A stretch of 6,011 nt of DNA from positions 1-6,011 of the forward strand of contig JAMBLH010000147.1 of NCBI GenBank assembly GCA_023336875.1. Reading direction: 5' to 3'. The notes under the pieces were generated by a model, which saw nothing but the letters and a program-made list of their open reading frames with translations, did no database searches and had not been told where the DNA came from. The position numbers and the translations under genes are program-made. Origin of the DNA: Actinomycetes bacterium (GTDB taxonomy: Bacteria; Actinomycetota; Acidimicrobiia; Spongiisociales; UBA5794). Positions 5,504-6,011 of this stretch are shown piece by piece (positions within the stretch are counted from its first letter, which is position 1; each line of letters opens with the position of its first letter).

Positions 5504-6011
5504 AGTACTGAAGTTTCGAGCTTCTGATCTCCAATAGGCCTGGGCCGTCGTGTGCGAAGAGGTCCGCCATCCCGGTTGCAAGCTCTTGGGGCGTGGTTAC
5601 CCGCCTGCCGAAGAGGTCGAGGGACTCGGCCATCCCAGACCACGAAGGGTTCTTGAGTGACGTCGACCAGACATGGGTGCTGGCGAGCTGCTGTTCTGCA
5701 GTGATCTTGCCGAGTTCGTCGTTCGAGAGCAGAACGACCTTGATGTTGAGGTTGTATTTGGCAACAGTCGAAAGCTCCATTGCATACTGTCCAAAGCCAC
5801 CATCGCCTGCGACCGCCACGATCGTAAGATCCGGATAGGCGGCTGCCGCCCCAATGGCCGCAGGAAGCGCGTAGCCGATCGACCCCAGCCAACCGCTCAT
5901 GACGATCCTCTGGCCATCAGCCTCGAAGTAGCGGCCAAACGAATACGTGGTGTTGCCAACGTCGAGCGCAACGATTGCGTTGTGAGGGATGTTGCTTCCG
6001 AGATCATCGAA
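5502..6011 (-). CDS. Thiamine-diphosphate-dependent enzyme, C-terminal domain (pyruvate oxidase/acetolactate synthase superfamily; 5' end outside window)
   Basis: The leftward frame is open at the right edge and ends in TGA at 5502-5504, leaving 169 residues of the C-terminal diphosphate-binding domain. The apparent start at 5900 is internal: codons upstream of it encode conserved family sequence (IVALDVGNTTYSFGRYFE). The ThDP/Mg motif is seen as GDGGFGQ (Gly69-Asp70-Gly71) followed after 25 residues by Asn97 in SNDELGKI; Asp70 and Asn97 are the expected metal ligands. MSGWLGSIGYALPAAIGAA (38-56) is the typical loop and helix before the motif. Members decarboxylate pyruvate or related 2-oxo acids, some with FAD. 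The activating Glu and the FAD or central domain lie outside the window, so pyruvate oxidase, pyruvate:quinone dehydrogenase, acetolactate synthase-like and sulfoacetaldehyde-type enzymes cannot be separated. Downstream, facing it, is the hydrolase-cyclase unit. Confidence 0.85.
   Translation of the reverse strand, partial: FDDLGSNIPHNAIVALDVGNTTYSFGRYFEADGQRIVMSGWLGSIGYALPAAIGAAAAYPDLTIVAVAGDGGFGQYAMELSTVAKYNLNIKVVLLSNDELGKITAEQQLASTHVWSTSLKNPSWSGMAESLDLFGRRVTTPQELATGMADLFAHDGPGLLEIRSSKLQY

Noticed and set aside
5898..5900. ATG at 5900 as the start of the thiamine-diphosphate enzyme
   Set aside because: The frame stays open to the window edge and the upstream codons encode conserved family sequence, so the gene is cut by the edge.
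1..6011. Mobile element, phage, CRISPR, defence cassette or tRNA
   Set aside because: No transposase, integrase, repeat-spacer pattern, long terminal inverted repeat or tRNA-like fold was seen; every long gene fits a housekeeping or regulatory family.

Overview
The window reads as ordinary chromosome of a moderately GC-rich bacterium, most likely an actinobacterium of the Acidimicrobiia type. That placement is an inference from three things: an IcmF-type acyl-CoA mutase, a mycobacterial-style hydrolase/adenylyl cyclase fusion, and an ECF sigma factor paired with a membrane protein whose linker is Thr/Pro-rich. No mobile element, CRISPR array, tRNA or rRNA was seen.

Layout, left to right. Bases 1-1425 (+) encode the C-terminal 474 residues of an adenosylcobalamin-dependent acyl-CoA mutase, best matched to the mutase domain of isobutyryl-CoA mutase (IcmF). 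It converges on a leftward three-gene cluster that is read from about 3915 down to 1442. In transcription order the cluster is a 154-aa ECF sigma factor, a 599-aa single-pass membrane protein with an outward-facing Asp-box (BNR-like) repeat domain, and a 66-aa DUF2277 protein. The first two genes overlap by 8 bp and the last two are 16 bp apart, so they are very probably one operon. A 100-bp divergent intergenic region (3916-4015) holds an inverted repeat followed by a T-tract (leftward sense) and a candidate leaderless -10 element (rightward). At 4016-5344 (+) lies an alpha/beta-hydrolase fused to a class III nucleotide cyclase, followed by a possible 35-aa small protein (5361-5468). The right edge (5502-6011, -) is the C-terminal part of a thiamine-diphosphate enzyme of the pyruvate oxidase/acetolactate synthase superfamily.

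Functional reading. The sigma factor and the cysteine-free membrane protein look like a transmembrane signalling pair: an extracytoplasmic domain could control a cytoplasmic sigma factor through a short N-terminal tail that has no zinc-binding anti-sigma motif. The membrane protein's anti-sigma role is inferred from architecture and operon position, not from a recognised anti-sigma domain. The divergent hydrolase-cyclase may add a cyclic-nucleotide output, but nothing in the sequence directly links it to the sigma operon. The two edge genes are central or carbon-metabolism enzymes without an evident link to the middle block. Both convergent junctions carry perfect 7-bp inverted repeats that overlap stop codons, which fits compact bidirectional termination.
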